Shown piece after piece: positions 1 through 12,700 of a stretch of 64,000 nt of DNA (positions within the stretch are counted from its first letter, which is position 1; each line of letters starts with the position of its first letter). The position numbers and the translations under genes are program-made. This stretch comes from Sphingopyxis chilensis (lineage in GTDB: Bacteria > Pseudomonadota > Alphaproteobacteria > Sphingomonadales > Sphingomonadaceae): contig NZ_CP142394.1 in the NCBI RefSeq assembly GCF_035930445.1, positions 3,877,501 through 3,941,500 on the forward strand, given 5' to 3'. Below the pieces are notes generated by a model. It was not told the DNA's origin. It saw only the letters and a program-made list of their open reading frames with translations, and searched no databases.

Positions 1-214
1 CGAGTTCGGGGAGGACGAGCAGAAAGGTTTCGCCGAGCGAAAAGGCGGCGTCGGTCTCGATCAAAAGCCCCGTTCGCGACAGGTTGCGGATGACGACCGC
101 GGCTTCGGCCGTCGCCGATCGCGCCGCAACGTCGAGCCGCAGCGTGCGCCGCTGCGTCCGCCTGCGGTCGGCCGTTTCGGACGGTCCGGCGATATGGGCC
201 AGCAAGGATCTCAC
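1..214 (-). CDS. PilZ domain protein (C-terminus cut by window edge)
   Basis: This minus-strand frame starts at a GTG and runs off the left edge, leaving 71 codons. Its start is supported by an AAAGGAG Shine-Dalgarno about six bases upstream. The protein shows both parts of the cyclic di-GMP binding signature of PilZ domains: an RxxxR at residues 22-26 and an NxSxxG at residues 44-49 (N44, S46, G49). A cytoplasmic cyclic di-GMP receptor or a domain of one is therefore likely. It is divergent from the giant adhesin gene, and about 490 bp separate the two starts. Other domains could lie beyond the edge. Confidence 0.75.
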   Translation of the reverse strand, partial: MRSLLAHIAGPSETADRRRTQRRTLRLDVAARSATAEAAVVIRNLSRTGLLIETDAAFSLGETFLLVLPEL

Positions 215-704
215 CGACGTCTCCTTTGGCGACCGGATATCGCACGACAAGCTTAAAATTGCCTTGTTGCCGACCCGATCGCCGGGGCTGGAGGCGCAAA
301 ATATCGGGCGGGGTGAAGAACCGCAGCGACGCTCGCCACTTAACAATTAAACGGATATGTTGCCGTGGGCCGGAAAAAAACTGCGACGAGCCGAAGCTTC
401 TTGTGGGTCGAATTGGGACGCAATCGGCCGCCGGGCGAACAGGCTACGGCTTCATCAAGTTGTTTCATCTAATTGAATAGTAAGATTCTTCCGGCTGATA
501 ATGTTGCGTCCGATGGGCGACGGTTAAGCGCGAGGCCGCTTTTCCTAAAAAATTGTTAACACGCTTGCAGAGTCTCGAGAATCCATGCTCTCCTGATGGG
601 TGGGGAAGGTCCGAGTCGCTCGGACAGTGGGTCGCACTGACATTGGTGGAAATTTTGCTGTGCCGTTTTTGCGGCAGGGCGAGGTGCGGGCGAGGGAAAT
701 AGAT
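215..704. promoter_or_regulatory. Divergent intergenic region between PilZ gene and adhesin gene
   Basis: This 490-bp region has no convincing gene. It is clearly more AT-rich than its surroundings around 340-360, 450-490 and 545-560, as expected for divergent promoters. Near the adhesin it has two small hairpins: a 7-bp stem with a TCG loop at 609-625, and a 5-bp TGCCG/CGGCA stem around a T-rich loop at 661-676. A GG-N10-GC arrangement at 645-658 (TTGG, then TTGCT) resembles a sigma-54 minus 24/minus 12 promoter. The match is partial and the call is weak. Confidence 0.45.
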
Positions 705-3700
705 ATGGATGCTTTCGACAATCCGGCACGGAACGGAAATGCGGGGCTTCAACGCGGAGGCGGATCGACGGGAGAGTCGAGCCAGGCCGTTTCGGATAGC
801 GAATTTCTGGTCGCCGCCGCGCACGTGACCGCGGCCGCATCGGCGCTGCCGCTCGCCATCCAGGCGATCCTCGTTCCCGACGCGAGCGGACGCATTGTCC
901 TGCCCGCAGGCGCATCGGTCGATGACATCAGCGTGTCGGGCGCCGACCTGATCGTCACGCTGCCGAACGGGCAGATACTGATCATTCCGAACGGCGCGGT
1001 CGATATTCCCTCGATCGTCATCGATGGCGACACGGTGCCCGCGAGCACGGTCGCGCAGCTGCTCGAAAATCTGGGCGAACTGAATCCGGAAGCCGGAACC
1101 CGCAGCTCGGGCGGCAATTTCGCCGACCCCGAAGGGCCGATCCAGGACGCCTATGCGCTCGGCGACCTCCTGCCGTACACCGAACTCGCCTTTTCGCAGC
1201 CCGAGGACCGCGAACTGCTGCCCGCCGTGCCCGACGACGAACCCGAGATCGTCATCGTCACTCCCGACCAGCCCGCCGGCGCTGCGGCCGCCACCGCGAG
1301 CGTCGACGAGGCGGGGCTTCCGGTGCGTGAGGGCGAACCCGCAGGCAGCGCGAGCGAAGCGAACAGCGAAACCACCACCGGATCGATCGTCTATGACGCG
1401 GCCGACGGCCTCGACGCGATCACGATCAACGGCACCGCGGTCACCGCCGTCGGCCAGGTCATCACGACCCCGCTCGGCCAGCTGACGATCACCAGCCTGA
1501 CGCCAGGCAATGTCGGATACAGCTATACGCTGGCCGACAACAGCGATGCGAACGGCGATCCGACCGACATCTTCACCGTCGTCGTCACCGATCGCGACGG
1601 CGACACCGCGACCGCGACGCTCACCATCGATGTCGTCGACGACGTCCCGACCGCGCGCGCCGATACCGACGCGGTCGCGGCGGGCAGCTTCGCGCCCGAG
1701 GCGGGCAATGTGCTCACCGGCGCGGGGACTACGAGTGGCGCGGCGGGCGCCGACACGCCGGGCGCCGACGACGCCGTGCTGACGGGCATCCGCGGCGCGG
1801 ATGGCGAAGGCGGTTTCTCCGAGCCGGGGACGGTGCAGGGCCAATATGGCACGCTGACCATCGGTGCCGACGGTGGCTATAGCTATGTCCGCGATCCGGG
1901 AACGCCGGGCGGCGTCGACGATATTTTCACATACCAGATCACCGATGGCGACGGCGATACGTCGACGGCGACCCTGACGATCCGTATCGCCGATGCGCCG
2001 ACCGTCATCACTTTCGTCCCGGGCGAAGGTGATGACGGGACTATCGTATACGAAGCCGACCTGGCGGGCCGCGATGGCGAGACCCCGGGTTCGGCCTTCG
2101 GGGGCGGTGAAGGTGGTGGCGCTTCGACCAGCGGCACCATCACCTTCACTTCGCTCGACGGCGTCGGCAGCGTGTCGATCGGCGGCGTAACGCTGACGCC
2201 CGGCGCACTGCCGCAGACGATCGCGAGCGACGCAACAGGAACGCTCGTCGTCACCGGCTATAGTTACGATCCAGCGACCGGCGAGGGATCGGTCACCTAT
2301 GTCTATACCCTGATCGACAACACGCTCGACGGCGACGGCACAAGGGTCAGCTTCGACCTTACCATCACCGACGTCGATGGCGACGCGGCGACAGACACGC
2401 TCGATATCGCCATCGTCGATGACGCGCCGACCGCGCGCGCCGATAGCGACAGCGTAACCGAAGACGGTCCGGCGACCGCCGACGGCAATGTATTGACGGG
2501 CTTGGGCGGCGGCGACGCCAATGCGACCGACGGCGTCGCCGACACTCAAGGCGCCGACGGCGCGACGGTGACCGGAGTGGCGGGCGGCAGCGTCGGCGAA
2601 CCGCTTGCGGGCGCCTATGGCTCGCTGACGCTGAACGGCGACGGCAGCTACAGCTATGTCCTCGACAATGCGTCGCAGCCTGTTCAGGGCCTGTCGGCTG
2701 GCGAGGTGCTGACCGATAGCTTCACCTACACGATCACCGATGGCGACGGCGACATCTCGACGACCACGCTGACGATCACCATCAACGGTGCCGACGACGG
2801 CGTGACGGTCGATGGCCTCGATGGAGAGGGCGCCGAACTGACCGTCGACGAAGACGATCTTGCCGATGGCTCCTCGCCCGATGCCGCCGCGCTGACACAG
2901 GACGGCAGTTTCACCGTTTCGACCCCCGATGGGCTCGGCAATGTGACCATCGGCGGCGTCCAGGTCGTGACGAACGGCGTGTTCGCGCCCGCGACGGTGC
3001 CCAGTCCGCTCGGGACGGTCAACATCACCGGCTTCACCCCCGTCACCGGCGCCGACGGTTCGGTGATCGGCGGCACCTTCACTTATGAATATGTGCTGGC
3101 CGACAATACGCTGACGCATGGTCCCGACGGCGAGGACAGCGTCATCGACAGCTTCGATGTCGTGGTCACCGACAGCGACGGATCGACCGCGAACGCCAGC
3201 CTCGATGTCCGCATCGTCGACGACGTCCCGACCGCGCGCGACGATAGCGACAACGTGACCGAAGACGGTCCGGCGGTCGCCGACGGCAATGTGCTCACGG
3301 GCTTGGGTGGCGGCGACGCCAATGCGACCGACGGCGTCGCCGACACTCAAGGCGCCGACGGCGCGGCGGTCACGGCGGTGACCGGCGGCACGATCGGCGC
3401 CGCCTTCGCAACCAGCTATGGCGTGCTGACCCTGAACGGCGACGGCAGCTATAGCTACGCTCTCGCCAATGCGTCGCAGGCGGTGCAGGGCCTTTCGGCG
3501 GGCGAGGTGCTGACCGACAGCGTTACCTACACGATCACCGACGGCGACGGCGACACGGCCACCGCGACCCTGACAATCGCCATAACCGGCGCCGACGACG
3601 GCGTGACGATCACCGGCCTCGACGCTGAAGGCGCCGAACTGTTCGTCGACGAAGATGATTTGCCGGCGCGCGCGGGCGAAGCGCCGGGGTCGGACACGGC

Positions 3701-6700
3701 CCCCGACGGCGTGACCGACGGCGACAGCTTCGCCGTATCGACCCCCGACGGCATGGGCACGGTCGTGCTCGACAGCTTCAACGGCGTGCCGCTCGGGGCA
3801 CCGCTGACGCTGGTTACCGCCGACGGCAGCTTCACGCCGCAATCGGTCACGACCGCTTATGGCACGCTTTCGGTCACCGGCTTCACGCCGGTTATCGGTT
3901 CAGACGGATCGGTGATCGGCGGCAGCTTCACCTATAGCTATACGCTGACCGACAATCGCACCGACCATCCCGCCGCGGGTCAGGACGACCGCACCGACAG
4001 CGTCGGCGTCACCGTCACCGACGCGGACGGATCGAGTGCCAGCGCGGCGATCGACATCCGCATTACCGACGATGTGCCCGACGCGATCGACGACGGCACG
4101 GCGCAGACGGTCGAGAATGCGCCCGTCACGATCGACGTGCTCGCCAACGACGGGCAGGGCGCCGACAGTGTCCAGCCGTCTGCGGTCGCGCTTGTCGCCG
4201 GTTCGCTGACCGGCGCCGGCACGCTCGTGAACAATGGCGACGGCAGCTTCACCTACACCCCCGCGGCGCAGGAAAGCGGCACCGTCAGCTTCCAGTATCG
4301 CATCACCGACGGCGACGGCGACACCGACGTCGCCACCGCGACGATCACCCTCGTCGCCGATTCGGCGCCGCAGATCGGCAAGGTGGCCGATTTGACGGTC
4401 GACGAGGACGGGCTTGCGGGCGCGAACATCGACAACGGCCTCGCGGGCGAGGTGACCTCGACGGGCAGCGCGAGCGCGAGCGGCACGATCATTGTCGATT
4501 TCGGCAGCGATGTTCCCGCGACGCTGGCGGGTTCGCTCGTCCTGAACGATGCCGCCGCGCTCGATACGCAGCTGACCGTTGGCGGCGTGCCAGTAACCTT
4601 TGCCAAGGTTGGCGACGATCTTGTCGGCTCGGTCGGCGGCAATGAGGTGATCCGTATTGGCCTGACGAGCGCGACCGCCGGTCCCGGCGCGACCGAAGTC
4701 ACCTATGGCTATACGGTCACGCTGTCGCAGGCGGTCGATCAGGCGCTGCCCGGCGTCGAGGACAGCGATCTTCTGACGGGCATCGGCTTCACCGTCACCG
4801 ACAGCGACGGCACCCAGTCGTCAGGCGCGTTCGGCGTCACCATCGTCGATGACCTTCCGACGCTCAGCGTGTCCGATGCGCCGACGAGCGTCGTCGAAGG
4901 CGCGACCGCGAACGGCACATGGACGCTCGATGCGGGCGCCGACGGCGTCGCGTCGGTGCTCGTCAGTTTCGGCAGCGGCAGCGCCACGCTTGCGCTGACG
5001 CCGGGGAGCAGCGTGTCGATCGCGCAGCCGACCGGCACGCTGACGGTGGGCGCCGATGGCAGCTTCAGCTTCGCGGCGGCGGCCGATCAGGATGACGCCA
5101 CGAATCCGTCCGCGACCTTCACCCTGTCGGCGGTCGATCGCGACGGCGATCCGACATCGGACAGCCTGACGATCGCGATCACCGACGGCGCGAACCCGAT
5201 CAACGCGACGCCGATCACGCTGACCGTGAACGAGGCGGCGCTCGATGCCATCGGCAGCGATCCGGCCAGCAATGCCGAAACCGCTGGCGGCAACCTCAGC
5301 TTCACCGCGGGTTCGGACACGCTCTCGGGCTTCGTCTTTACCGGGGTCGCGGGCCTCGTCGCCAATCTCGACGGCGCCGGTACCGACATCTTCTGGTCGA
5401 TGGCGCCCGACGGGCAGACGATCACCGGCTCGCTGACGCTGGGCGGTCCCGCCGCGATCACGATCGGTCTGACCGCACCCGCGAGCATCGCGCTCGGCGC
5501 GACCGCGAACGCAAGCGTCACCGTAACCCTCGCCGACAACCTGCCGCACGCGCTCGCCAATGCGGCGCAGACGCAGGCGCTGGGAACGGTCACCGTGCAG
5601 GCGACCGATACCGACGGCGACCCCGCAACCGGCGTCGTCACCGTGCAAGTCATCGACGATATTCCGGCGGCGAACCCCGATGCGGACAGCGTCGCCGAAG
5701 ACGGCGCGCTGATCGCGGACGGAAACGTCCTGACCGGCAGTGGCGGCAGTGACGCGAACGCCACCGATGGCGCCGCGGATACGCAGGGCGCCGACGGTGC
5801 GGCCGTCACCGCGCTCGTTGGCGGCACGGTCGGCGCGCCGCTCGTCAGCACCTATGGCACGCTGACGCTCAACGCCGACGGCAGCTATTCCTATGTGCTC
5901 GATAACAGCAACACGGCCGTGCAGGGCCTCTCGGCCGGCCAGACGCTGACCGAGACCTTCACTTACACGATCACCGACGGCGATGGCGATCCCGCCACCA
6001 CGACGCTGACCATCACGATCGACGGCGCCAACGACGGGGTCACGATCAATGGCCTGGCGGTTCCCGGCGGCGAGGAGATCGTCGACGAGGACGACCTGGC
6101 CGACGGCTCGTCGCCCGATGCCGCGGCGCTGACCCAGACGGGTTCCTTCACCGTCGCCGCGCCCGACGGCCTCGACGACGTCACCATCGGCACCGCGCCG
6201 GTGATGGTGAACGGCGTTTTCACCCCCGGCCTGACGACCACGAGCCCCCTCGGCACGGTGACGATCACCGGTTTCACTCCCGTCACCGCGAGCGACGGCT
6301 CGGTGATCGGCGGCACCTTCACCTATGAATATGTTCTGGGTGACAACACGCTGACCCATCCGGCAGCGGGCGAAGACAATGTGACCGAGAGTTTCCCGGT
6401 CACCGTCACCGACAGCGACGGGTCGGGTGCCAACGCCAGCCTCGACATCGTCGTCATCGACGACGTGCCGGCCGCGGCGGCCGAGCCGAACCAGAATGTC
6501 GCCGAGGGCGCGACCGTCACCGGCACGCTCGACTTCGTCGAAGGCGCCGACGGGGCGAGCGTCACCCAAATCAACGGCACGGCGCTGGTCTTCGGCATGG
6601 ACGGCTATTCGCAGGGCATCGACATCGGCGATGGCACGATCAAGGTGAAGGCCGACGGCAGCTACAGCTTCACCGCCGATGCCGCCGTCGCCGGCACCGG

Positions 6701-9700
6701 CAGCGCGTCGGCGACCTATACGGTCACCGACGGCGACGGCGACACATCGACCGCGCCGATTACCTTCACGATCGTCGATGCCAATGTCCCCACCGCGGGC
6801 ACGACGCAGGCGTCGGTCGACGACGATGCGCTGCTCGGCGGCAATCCCGCGAGCATGACGGGCGATCTTCCCGACGCAAACGGCGACGGCGACAATGACC
6901 AGGCGACGTTCAGCGGCGCGCTCAACCTCGATTTCGGCGGTGACGGCGCGGGGTCGGTGAGCTTTGCCGCGATGGACGGCCAGACGGCAATGGTCGGCAC
7001 CGAAATGGTGACCTATGACTGGAACGCGGGCACGCTGACGGCCACCGGGCCGCGTGGCGCACTGTTCACGGTCGAAGTCACCGACCCTGCGACCGGGGCC
7101 TATACGGTCACCCTGCTCGACAATGTGCTGCACACCGCACAGGGCGATGAAAATGACGCGTCGGCGACGCTCGGCTTCGTCGTCAGCGACAGCGACGGAT
7201 CGACCGCGCCCGGCACGCTCGAAATCACCTTTGACGATGACGCGCCGACAGTCACCGCAGGCGGCACGCAGCCGGTGCTGACGGTCGATGAAACGGCGCT
7301 GGGCACCGATGCGCAGGCCAGCTTTGCTTCGGTGTTCACGCCGGTGTTCGGCGCCGACGGAGCGGCCCTCGCCAACCCGACGACCTATGCGCTCGGCATC
7401 AACGCGGGAGCGACGGGTCTTGTCGACACCGCGACCAACGAAGCTGTCGTGCTCAGCGTCGTCGGCGGGGTGGTCCAGGGCCGGACCGCGACCTCGGACG
7501 CGCTCGTCTTCACGATCGGCGTCGCGGCGGACGGGACGGTCACGCTCGACCAGATCCGCGCCGTGGTCCACGCGCCCGACAGCGGGCCCGACCAGCCGGC
7601 GGGTCTTGTCGCCGACAATCTGGTCACCCTGACCGCGACGGTCACCGACGGGGACGGCGATACCGCGAGCGCCACCGCGAACATCGGCCAGAATCTCGTT
7701 TTCCGGGACGATGCGCCGGTAGCGAACGATGATAGCGCGGGACTGACTGAGGGCGGGCCGAGCTTTGTCACCTTCGACGTTGATACCAACGACAATAATG
7801 GCGCCGACGGGTTGGGCAGCCGGACCTTCACCAGCCTGACGGGCAGCTATGGGACGATCACCCTGAATGGCGACGGCACCCAGACCTATACGCTGACCCC
7901 TGACGGACAGGCGGCGATCGACGGCTTGGCGCCGGGGGCGACGCTGACGGATATATTCACCTACACGCTCACCGACAAGGACGGCGACAGCGATCCCGCG
8001 ACGCTGACGGTCACGCTGACCGGCACCGACGACGGCGTGACGATCACCAACCTGACGCCCAAGCTCGACGGCGGCGACGCGGTGGTCGACGAGGACGACC
8101 TGCCCGCCGGGTCCGACACGATGAAGGAGTCGCTCACGCAGACGGGCAGCTTCACCATCTCGGCGCCCGACGGCGTTGCCGACCTGTCGGTCCACGGGGT
8201 GCAGGTCATCGCAAATGGCGTTTTCACGCCGGCGACGATCGTCACGCCGCTCGGCAACACGCTCGACATCACCGCCTATGATCCGGCGAACGGCGAGGTC
8301 AGCTACAGCTATACGCTAGGCGCCGCCGAAACCCATGGCGCTGTGCAGGGCGAAAACAGCCTGTTCGAGGATTTCGTCGTCGAGCTGACCGACGCCGACG
8401 GCGACAACACCGACAGCCTGCTGTCGATCAACATCGTCGACGATATCCCGACGGCGGCGGCCGATGCGGACATTGTAGTGGCCGAAGACGCCGCTCCGGT
8501 CGGCGGCAATCTGCTCGCCAACGACACGCAGGGCGCCGACGGCGCGACGCTGACCTCGGTGACGATCGGCGGCAATGTGACCCTGATCGCCGCGGCCGGA
8601 ACGACCGTGATCCCGACCGCGAACGGCATCTACAGTTTCACCGCGACCGGCGTCTGGACATTCGATCCCAATCCGGTGAACAACGCGGCGGCGGTCGATG
8701 CCGGCTTCAGCTACACGATCACCGACGGCGACGGCGATATCGCGACCGCGACGCAGGCGATCAGCCTGACCGACGGCGCCGGTCCGCTCGGCGGCGGTTC
8801 GATCACGCTCGCGCTCGACGACCAGAATCTGTCCGACGGATCGACCCCGGCGGGTCCGGATTCGGCGAACGACACGCTCGTCTTCACGCCGGGCTCGGAC
8901 GCGATCGCCTCGATCGTCTTCGCGAACAGCCTTGCGGGCCTTGGCGGCGGGCTGACCTGGGTGCGCGTGTCGGATACGCAGGTCACGGGTTCGGACGGCG
9001 CGCGGCTCGTCGTTACGCTCGACCTGGTGCGCGTCGGCAACAGCGCGTCGGTCACCGCGACGCTCAATGACAATTATGACAGCCATCCGGGACTGAACCT
9101 CGACGATCTGGCGAACCTCGGTTCGGTAGGCGTCGTCGCGACCGACGCCGATGGCGACACCGCGACGGGCAGCGTGGCGGTCACCGTCTCCGACGACCTG
9201 CCGACGGCGCGCGCCGACAGTGATGCGGTGACCGAGGACGCGCCGGGCGGGGCGACGGGCAATGTCATGACCGGCATCGGCACGACCAACGCGCCGGGCA
9301 GCGCCGACACACAGGGCGCCGATGGCGCCAGCGTGACCGGCGTTGCCGTGGGGACGTCGGCGACGGCGGTGGCGGGCAATGTCGGCGCGGCGCTGGGGGG
9401 CAGCTATGGTTCGCTGACGCTGGGCGCGGGCGGCGGCTACACCTATGCGCTGAACAACGGCAATGCGGCGGTGCAGGCGCTCGGCGTGGGCGAGACGCTG
9501 ACCGAAACCTTCACCTATACGATCACCGACGGCGACGGCGACCAGTCGACGACCACGCTGACGATCACGATCAACGGCGCGAACGACCTGCCGACGATCG
9601 GATCGTCGACGACCGCCGTGTCGGACGAGGGCCTCGCGGGCGGATTGCCCGACAGCGTCGGGACTGTCGACACCACCAACCTCACGCTCCGCACCGGAAC

Positions 9701-12700
9701 CATCGCGGTCGGCGACCCCGATGGCGATCCGCTGACGCTGTCGCTCGGTGCGCCCGCGACCGCCCTGTTCTCGGGCGGCCAGCCGATCGTGTGGGACACG
9801 ACCAACCCGCAGCTCTTGCTCGGCAAGGTCGGGACCGAAACGATCATCAGCGTCGCGATCGACAATGGCGGCAATTTCACCGTATCGCTGCAGGGACCGA
9901 TCGATCACCCCGACACGACGCTCGAGGATGCGCTGTCGCTTGTGGTGCCGGTAAGCGCGAACGACGGCACGACGACCGTGACCAATGCGGCCGCGCTGAC
10001 CATCGGGCTGGAGGATGACGCGCCGGCTGCGATCGCGCCGCTCGCCGCCGCGCTGATCAACGCGCCGGGCGCGTCGGTGTATCAGTCGCTCGATAGCGAC
10101 GGCGACGTTGACAATAATTATGGCGGCGACGGGCCCGGAAGCGTGATTTTCACCGCCGCGACGATCGCGGCGCTGCAAGCGCAGGAACTGACCTCAGGCG
10201 GCCAGATGCTGACCTATGTCATTTCGGCGAACGGCACCGTCCTGACCGCTGAAAAGCCGAATGGCGACGATGTCTTCATCATCCGCCTGCAACCCGCGGG
10301 CCATGCGGACCAATATCAGGTCGAGATGGTCCAGAAGCTCGATTCGACGGCGACGATCGATTTCAACAGCGGCGGCTATGACATCGTCGGCGGCAACACC
10401 GCGTGGATCGGCTTTACCCTGGCCGGCGACAATAACAGCCCCGACATTCTCATCACGCCGATGACGAACGGCGTCGACGGCGGCAAGATGAACGCGAACG
10501 CGACCAACACCGGCGTATCGGACGGTAACAGCGTCGGTCCGACCGAGGCGGTCCGCATCGATTTCGTCGTCGATCTCACCGGAACGCCCGGCAACAACGA
10601 CTACGCGCCGATCGCCAATCAGACTCACGCGTTCGATTCGCATTATTCGGCCAACGGCGCGTCGGCCTTCTTCTCCAACATCAACAGCAGCAGCAGCGTC
10701 CGCATCGTCGCGCGCGACGACATCGACACCGACAATGACGTCGGCGACGGGGTCCAGGACATAATCACCGGGGTCGCGATCAGCTACAACGGTTCGACGC
10801 TGATCGTGACCACCGCGGGCATCTATAATGTCGGCGGGCAGAATTATACGGTCAGCTTCAGCGGCGGCGAAGCGACGATCGACGGGGTCGTCGCGGACAC
10901 CCGTCTCGCGGGCTTCACCGCCGACGGTTACAACAGCATCGAATTCCACCACGCGGGCGGCGACACGTTCAAGATCGGCGACTTCGGCGCGGTGGTCCAG
11001 ACCGAAAATCCGGTGAATTTCGAAGTCCCCGTGACGATCGTCGATGGCGACGGCGACACCGCGCCGGGGTCGCTGTCGATCACGACCGCATCGCCGCTGC
11101 TCGTCATCGGGTCGGCGACCGGCGACGTTGGCGGCGAGGCGACCGACCATGTCGTCGCCAATCCGCAGGGTCTGCCCGACGGAGCGATCGCGGGCGGCGC
11201 GTTTGACGACACGCTCGTCGGCGACCCCGGATCGGTGACGATCACCGAGGGGCAGCAGGCGAATGTCGTGCTCGTGCTCGACAGCTCGGGCAGCATGACG
11301 ACCCAGATCGCGTTCGGCGGCGGCACGATTTCGCGGATGCAGGCGCTCAAGAACGGCGTGAACGCGCTGATCGACAGCCTGTCGCAATCGGGCGCCCTCG
11401 ATGTGCGCATCACCGTGATCGATTTCGACAGCGACGGCGACAATCTCGGAACCTTCAACCTCATCGTGAACGGCGTGGTCCAGGCGGCGCAGGTCACGGC
11501 GGCGAAGGCTGCGGTCAACGGGATGACGGCATCGGGCAGCACCAATTACGAGGACGGCCTGCAGGATGCGCTGAGCTGGATCAACGGCGGTAACGGGATC
11601 ACCGGCGCCGACGTGAACAAGGTCGTATTCGTGTCCGACGGCAACCCGACCGTCTGGAACAATGGCGGCAACGGCGACGACGGTGACGCCACCAACGTCC
11701 AGAATTCGATGAACCAGGTGCTGGGCTCGGATGGGACGAACGAACCGCAGCAGATCCTCGCGACCGGCTATTCGATCGATTCGGTGGGGGTCAACGTCAA
11801 TGCGAGCCTGTTGGCGCGGCTCAGCGATGTCGAGGATGGCAATGCTTCGGGTGGAACCGGCAGCGCGACCAACGCGACGTCCGCCGAACAGCTCGCGGCG
11901 GTGCTTCAGGTGCTTGGCGGCTCGACCGACCTTGCCGCGGCGGGGAACGACACGATCAACGGCGGCGACGGCGCCGACATCATTTTCGGCGACGTGCTTT
12001 ACACCGACGCCCTCGCGGCGCAGCTCGGCGTGAACCTGTCGCCGGGGTCGGGCTGGGCGGTGTTCCAGACGCTGGAAGGCCGCGTGAACGCCGAAGCGAT
12101 CGATCCCGCCGGCAATGGCGCCGACTGGAATCGTCAGGACACGATCGCCTATGTCCGCGCCAATTATACGGCGCTGGCGCAGGAAAGCGGCCGGACGGGC
12201 GGCAACGACACGATCAATGCCGGCGCCGGCAACGACATCATCCTTGGTCAGGAAGGCAATGACACGATCAACGCCGGGGGTGGTGACGACCTGATCCAGG
12301 GCGGCACGGGCCGCGATGTCATGACCGGCGGGACCGGGGGCGACACCTACGTCTTCAACGCGGGCGACAGCCGCCCGACGTTGGGTGGCAGCGGGAATGG
12401 CGGGACGATCACAGGGCACGACGTGATCACTGATTTCAATCTCGCGGCCGATATTTTGAACCTGCCCGGAACGCCGGTCCCCGACGGGAATGGTGCGGTG
12501 GACGGAACAAACTCGGTTCTGACGATCAGCGGACAAGCGATCCGCTCGCATTCGGTCACCAACGGCGTGATTACGTTCGACGACAATAACAGCTTCGCGA
12601 ACGCGCTCACCTTGTCGAGCGACGCGCATGTCGCGGCGGCGGTCGATTATCTGCAGCGCAATGACCTCGGCCCGGCGGGAACCACCGTCGCTTTCGTCGC

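Noticed and set aside
600..704. GTG at 600 as adhesin start
   Set aside because: No good ribosome-binding site, and it would translate through the two leader hairpins; the ATG at 705 has GAGGGA at proper spacing.
1400..11100. CRISPR-like or minisatellite interpretation of regular repeats
   Set aside because: The repeats are long, in frame and encode Ig-like domain units.
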